From Bacteroidales bacterium UBA1794 (GTDB lineage: Bacteria > Bacteroidota > Bacteroidia > Bacteroidales > Bacteroidaceae), in assembly GCA_002315435.1 (NCBI GenBank), contig DCFW01000040.1:62001-126000 (forward strand): DNA of 64,000 nucleotides. Reading direction: 5' to 3'. This document shows positions 59,873 through 64,000 of this stretch, piece by piece. Numbering within the stretch: the first letter of the stretch is position 1; every line of letters starts with the position of its first letter. The notes under the pieces were generated by a model. That model saw nothing but the letters and a program-made list of their open reading frames with translations. It had not been told where the DNA came from and ran no database searches. Position numbers and translations under genes: made by a program.

Positions 59873-61417
59873 ATGGCACAAGAAAGAAAATATACTCCAA
59901 GATCAAAACGACCTGTGGCTCCTATGGAACTGGCAGATGGTAGAATGCAACCCCAAGCAAAAGAGCTGGAAGAGGTTGTGCTGGGTGCTTTGATGTTAGA
60001 GAAAGATGCATATCCGTTGGTTAGCGAGATACTGCATCCTGAATCATTTTATGAGACGAAGCACCAATTAATATATAAAGCCATTACTGAATTGGCTTTT
60101 AACCAAAGACCTGTAGATATTCTTACTGTTACCGAACAACTTAAGACGGATGGCGTACTTGAAGAAGTGGGTGGCGCTTATTATGTATCGCAGTTAAGCA
60201 GTTTAGTGACTAGTGCAGCTCATATTGAATACCACGCTCGCATCATTGCACAGAAATATTTAGCTCGTGAATTGATTAACTTCTCGGGCATTATAGCAAC
60301 GAAGGCATATGATGAAACCATTGATGTGGATGATTTGATGCAGGAAGCTGAGGGTAGTCTTTTTGGAATCTCCCAGAAGAACCTTAAGAAAGACTACACT
60401 CAGATTAACCCGATCATTGATGATGCCTATGAGCAACTTAAGAAAGCTGCTGCCCGTGCCGATGGATTAAGCGGTATTGAAAGCGGATTCCATACTTTGG
60501 ATAAAGTGACATCCGGTTGGCAGAACTCCGATTTGGTAATTATTGCTGCTCGTCCGGCCATGGGAAAAACGGCATTCGTGCTTTCTATGGTCAAGAATAT
60601 TTCAGTAGATCAACGTATGCCGGCTGCTATGTTCTCTCTTGAGATGAGTAACGTGCAATTGGTCAACCGTCTAATTTCGAATGTTTGTGAGATACCAAGT
60701 GAGAAAATTAAGAGCGGACAATTAGCACCTTATGAATGGCAGCAACTTGACTATAAGTTAAAAGATCTGATAGATGCTCCTTTATATATTGATGACACTC
60801 CGTCACTTTCTGTTTTCGAATTGAGAACGAAAGCTCGTCGTCTGGTACGTGAGCATGGAGTTAAGATCATTGTTATTGACTACTTGCAGTTGATGAATGC
60901 AAATGGTATGAATAGTGGTAGTAGGCAGGAAGAGGTAAGTACTATTTCCCGATCATTGAAGGGATTGGCCAAAGAGCTATGTATTCCTATTATAGCCTTG
61001 TCACAGTTGAATCGTAGTGTGGAAACTCGTGACCCGAAAGAAGGAAAGCGCCCGCAGTTAAGTGACTTGCGTGAGTCTGGAGCCATTGAGCAAGATGCCG
61101 ATATGGTATGTTTCATCCACCGACCGGAATATTACAAAATATATGAAGATGATCAAGGAAATGATTTAAAAGGTCTAGCCGAGATTATTATTGCTAAGCA
61201 CCGTAATGGTGCCACCGCCGATGTACGTTTACGATTCAAGGGTGAATTTATTAAGTTTATGAACATTGATGACGAGCAAGTCCTACAAATGGATGGTCAT
61301 TCAGAAGTAATGGAGTCTAAGATGAATGATGATTCCGTTCCACCTTTCATTGCTTCCAATATTCCTCCGCAAAATGGATCCGCGTTTGGCACACCTACCA
61401 ACGAGGTGCCGTTCTGA
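59873..61417 (+). CDS. dnaB: Replicative DNA helicase DnaB
   Basis: A 514-residue hexameric helicase. I start at ATG 59873 (MAQERKYTPR) because a longer frame would cross the promoter and overlap ispE. The N-terminal domain shows PQAKELEEVVLGALMLEKDA; the RecA-like motor has AARPAMGKTAFVLS (Walker A), MFSLEMSN, and IIVIDYLQLMN (Walker B), with ALSQLNRSVE and LRESGAIEQDAD further on. No intein is present. The C-terminal 50 residues are low-complexity and acidic. Confidence 0.95.
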   Translation: MAQERKYTPRSKRPVAPMELADGRMQPQAKELEEVVLGALMLEKDAYPLVSEILHPESFYETKHQLIYKAITELAFNQRPVDILTVTEQLKTDGVLEEVGGAYYVSQLSSLVTSAAHIEYHARIIAQKYLARELINFSGIIATKAYDETIDVDDLMQEAEGSLFGISQKNLKKDYTQINPIIDDAYEQLKKAAARADGLSGIESGFHTLDKVTSGWQNSDLVIIAARPAMGKTAFVLSMVKNISVDQRMPAAMFSLEMSNVQLVNRLISNVCEIPSEKIKSGQLAPYEWQQLDYKLKDLIDAPLYIDDTPSLSVFELRTKARRLVREHGVKIIVIDYLQLMNANGMNSGSRQEEVSTISRSLKGLAKELCIPIIALSQLNRSVETRDPKEGKRPQLSDLRESGAIEQDADMVCFIHRPEYYKIYEDDQGNDLKGLAEIIIAKHRNGATADVRLRFKGEFIKFMNIDDEQVLQMDGHSEVMESKMNDDSVPPFIASNIPPQNGSAFGTPTNEVPF

Positions 61418-61458
61418 CAAAGAATATCCTCTGTGTTAGCAATTTAGAAATATATTAG

Positions 61459-61466
61459 TAACTTTG
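61459..61466 (+). promoter_or_regulatory. Promoter box of pheT
   Basis: TAACTTTG matches TAnnTTTG and lies 37 bases before the ATG at 61504. Confidence 0.55.
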
Positions 61467-61503
61467 CACCTGTCTTTTTGGAATAATTAAATATAATATA
61501 TAT

Positions 61504-63963
61504 ATGAATATCTCTTACAATTGGCTGAAAGAGTATGTCGATTTCGATTTATCGGCTGAGGAGGTTTCAGCTGCTCTCACTTCAATAGGTCTTGAAGTGG
61601 AGGGAGTAGAAAAGGTTCAAACAATTAAAGGTGGACTTGAAGGTTTGGTAGTTGGTGAGGTTATGACATGTGTCGCTCATCCTAATTCAGACCATTTGCA
61701 TATAACAACAGTGAACTTAGGAAGTGGCGTTCCCACGCAGATCGTTTGTGGCGCTCCTAATGTTGAAGCCGGACAAAAAGTGATCGTTGCTCCACTTGGT
61801 GCTACATTATATGATGGCGATGAGTCCATCGTTATGAAAAAGATGAAACTTCGTGGCGTGGAATCATCCGGAATGATTTGTGCAGAAGATGAAATAGGCC
61901 TTGGCGGAGATCATGCCGGCATTATTGTTCTTCCTTCTGACGTGCAACCGGGTACTCTTGCCAAAGACTATTATAAAATAAAGAATGATTGGCTGATTGA
62001 GGTTGACATCACACCTAACCGTGCAGATGCAGTTTCACATTATGGCGTGGCCCGTGACATGTATGCGTGGCTTATGCAGAATGGTTATCAGACAAAAGTT
62101 CACAAACCTATTGTTGATGCCTTTGCCGTGGACAATCACGACTTGGATATTGATGTAAAGATAGAGAATGAAGAAGCCTGCCCACGCTATTCCGGCGTTT
62201 CGATGAAAGGCGTGAAAGTAGGAGAGAGCCCTGAATGGTTAAAAGAACATCTTGCCAGTATCGGCATTCGCTCGATAAACAATATAGTAGATATTACCAA
62301 TTATATCGTATTTGAATTAGGCCAACCTCTTCATTGCTATGATGCAGATGTTGTGGGCAAAGAGGTGATTGTGAAGACAATGCCTCATGGAACTAAATTC
62401 GTCACATTAGACGGAGCAAAACGTAGTCTTGATGAAAACGACTTAATGGTTTGTAATAATCAAGGACCGATGTGCATTGCCGGAGTATTTGGTGGTGTAG
62501 CTTCAGGTGTGACGGAGAAGACAACAAATATATTCCTTGAAAGTGCATACTTCCATCCTACTTGGATACGTAAGACTGCGCGCCGTCATAGTTTAAATAC
62601 AGATGCTTCGTTTCGTTTCGAACGTGGTGTCGATCCGCTTAATCAAGTCTATGTATTGAAACGTGCCGCACTTCTAGTTAAAGAACTGGCAGGCGGAACC
62701 GTCTCTTCCGAGATTAAGGATGTATGTCCTAAACCGGCAAAGAAATTCTTGATACATGTTTCATACAAGCATATTAATGACTTGATCGGTAAGGTGATAC
62801 CTATCCAAACGATCAAAAGTATTGTTCGCAGCTTGGAAATGGATATTACAGCTGAGGCTACTGAAGGCTTGACGCTGGCTGTGCCTCCCTATCGTGTGGA
62901 CGTTCAGCGTGAATGCGATGTGGTGGAAGATATTTTACGTATCTATGGATATAATAATGTAGAGATACCTGCCTCTTTGAAGTCAACGCTTACCGTAAAA
63001 GGAGACGTAGACAAATCATATAAACTACAGAACCTTGTAGCAGAACAATTAGTAGGATCAGGATTCAACGAGATAATGAACAACTCACTTACAAAGATTG
63101 CATACTATGCTTCTTTGAAAGATTATCCTGTTGAAAACCTCGTACGTTTACTTAATCCATTGAGTTCCGATCTGAGTGTAATGCGTCAGACGATGCTCTT
63201 CGGAGGATTGGAAAGTGTGGCACGTAATATTAATCATAAGAGTCCGGACTTGAAGTTCTTTGAATTCGGCAACTGCTATCATTTCCATCAAGAGAAGAGA
63301 GTGGCTGAGAAGATTCTTAGTCCGTATACAGAAGACTATCACTTGGCATTGTGGCTTACCGGAAATAAAGTATCCAACTCTTGGGCACACAAAGACGAAG
63401 AATCCAGTGTTTACGAGATGAAGGCTTATGTAGAGAATGTACTTAAACGTGTAGGTATCAATTTACATAGCTTGAAACTTGAAGAGTATTCGGATGATAT
63501 TTATTCATCGGCATTGGTAGCAAAGAATGCTGCCGGACAAATCCTTGTCACATTCGGTGTTGTAAATGCTAAGATCCTCAAGCAATTTGATATAGAGCAA
63601 CCGGTGTATTATGCCGACATTAATTGGAATACATTACATAAGGCGCTAAAGAATTTCAAAGTATCATACTACGAAATATCAAAATATCCCGCAGTAAAGC
63701 GCGACTTGGCTATGTTGGTTGATAAGGATGTGAAGTTCTTGCAAATAGAGCAGCTCGCATATAATACTGAAAAGAAACTCTTGAAAGATGTTTGGCTGTT
63801 TGATGTGTATGAAGGAAAAAATCTTGAACCGGGTAAGAAGTCATACGCAGTTAGCTTCTTGCTGCAGGACGAAAATCAGACATTAAACGACAAACAGATT
63901 GACAAAATAATGAATAAATTGTTGAGCAGTCTGCAACATCAATTGGATGTGAAATTGAGATAA
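61504..63963 (+). CDS. pheT: Phenylalanyl-tRNA synthetase beta subunit
   Basis: An 819-residue subunit that pairs with PheS to charge tRNA-Phe. Domain order is normal: N-terminal tRNA-binding OB-fold (about residues 40-150, with HPNSDHLHITTVNLG and CGAPNVEAGQKVIVAPLGA), B3/4 (about 210-400, editing region), B5 (about 410-480), a catalytic-like core, and an FDX-ACB domain at the end with SKYPAVKRDLAMLVD. The stop TAA is inside the window, so the gene is complete. pheS is not adjacent in the visible sequence. Confidence 0.95.
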   Translation: MNISYNWLKEYVDFDLSAEEVSAALTSIGLEVEGVEKVQTIKGGLEGLVVGEVMTCVAHPNSDHLHITTVNLGSGVPTQIVCGAPNVEAGQKVIVAPLGATLYDGDESIVMKKMKLRGVESSGMICAEDEIGLGGDHAGIIVLPSDVQPGTLAKDYYKIKNDWLIEVDITPNRADAVSHYGVARDMYAWLMQNGYQTKVHKPIVDAFAVDNHDLDIDVKIENEEACPRYSGVSMKGVKVGESPEWLKEHLASIGIRSINNIVDITNYIVFELGQPLHCYDADVVGKEVIVKTMPHGTKFVTLDGAKRSLDENDLMVCNNQGPMCIAGVFGGVASGVTEKTTNIFLESAYFHPTWIRKTARRHSLNTDASFRFERGVDPLNQVYVLKRAALLVKELAGGTVSSEIKDVCPKPAKKFLIHVSYKHINDLIGKVIPIQTIKSIVRSLEMDITAEATEGLTLAVPPYRVDVQRECDVVEDILRIYGYNNVEIPASLKSTLTVKGDVDKSYKLQNLVAEQLVGSGFNEIMNNSLTKIAYYASLKDYPVENLVRLLNPLSSDLSVMRQTMLFGGLESVARNINHKSPDLKFFEFGNCYHFHQEKRVAEKILSPYTEDYHLALWLTGNKVSNSWAHKDEESSVYEMKAYVENVLKRVGINLHSLKLEEYSDDIYSSALVAKNAAGQILVTFGVVNAKILKQFDIEQPVYYADINWNTLHKALKNFKVSYYEISKYPAVKRDLAMLVDKDVKFLQIEQLAYNTEKKLLKDVWLFDVYEGKNLEPGKKSYAVSFLLQDENQTLNDKQIDKIMNKLLSSLQHQLDVKLR

Positions 63964-64000
63964 TAAATAAAAATAAAATAATCATTAAGTAACAAAACAC

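Overview
The window reads as a chromosomal segment of a member of the Bacteroidales, most likely Bacteroides or a close relative. The grounds are a SusC/SusD pair, promoters of the Bacteroidetes type (TTTG, about 19 bases, then TAnnTTTG), an A2-type class A beta-lactamase resembling CblA/CepA/CfxA, and ilv, folC, dnaB and pheT genes with the family's usual look. Species cannot be fixed from the sequence alone. No rRNA, tRNA or CRISPR array was seen.

Positions 835-16083 form one mobile, phage-derived block, read almost entirely on the minus strand from a divergent immunity region at 15346-15604. From right to left it holds a CI-like regulator (plus strand), a Cro-like and a LuxR-type HTH protein, a replication module (small loader-associated protein, DnaC-like ATPase, VirE-type helicase/primase), an AT-rich iteron-bearing stretch that could be its origin, small accessory proteins, and a head/packaging set (S49 protease, scaffold-capsid protein, structural protein, Stealth-like glycosyltransferase, PLD-like protein, TerS-like protein, TerL) ending in a terminator. 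No portal, tail, lysis or integrase gene is visible in the window. This is either the right part of a prophage whose other genes lie left of position 1, a remnant, or a satellite that makes its own capsid. To its left lie 630 bases of hairpin-rich non-coding DNA and the 3' end of an unknown plus-strand gene.

Positions 16.1-37.8 kb are an accessory chromosomal stretch: a YczE/cytidylate-kinase fusion, an orphan SusC/SusD pair followed by a Crp-type regulator and an outer-membrane beta-barrel, a LiaF-like/LytTR membrane pair, a condensation-fold acyltransferase, a glutathione peroxidase, a free-standing B3/4 protein, a CblA-like beta-lactamase with an O6-alkylguanine repair protein, an NCS2 purine permease, a candidate small RNA, a tandem pair of YbjN-like proteins, an EamA exporter, a hexapeptide acetyltransferase and an AraC regulator.

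Positions 37.9-44.1 kb are the branched-chain amino acid operon ilvD-ilvB-ilvN-acyl-ACP thioesterase-ilvC on the minus strand. It is preceded by a complete attenuator: promoter, 23-codon leader peptide rich in Ile/Leu/Val, antiterminator and terminator.

Positions 44.3-64 kb are mostly housekeeping and envelope genes: SlyD-like isomerase, a transglutaminase-fold protein, an ABC-F ATPase, MtgA, an OmpA lipoprotein, a TauE/DUF1634 pair, RidA, FolC, PhoH, a small glycan cluster (three GT2 enzymes and a flippase), IspE, DnaB and PheT. Two intergenic spots (34.7 and 51.4 kb) carry palindromic repeats that share a common leader motif.
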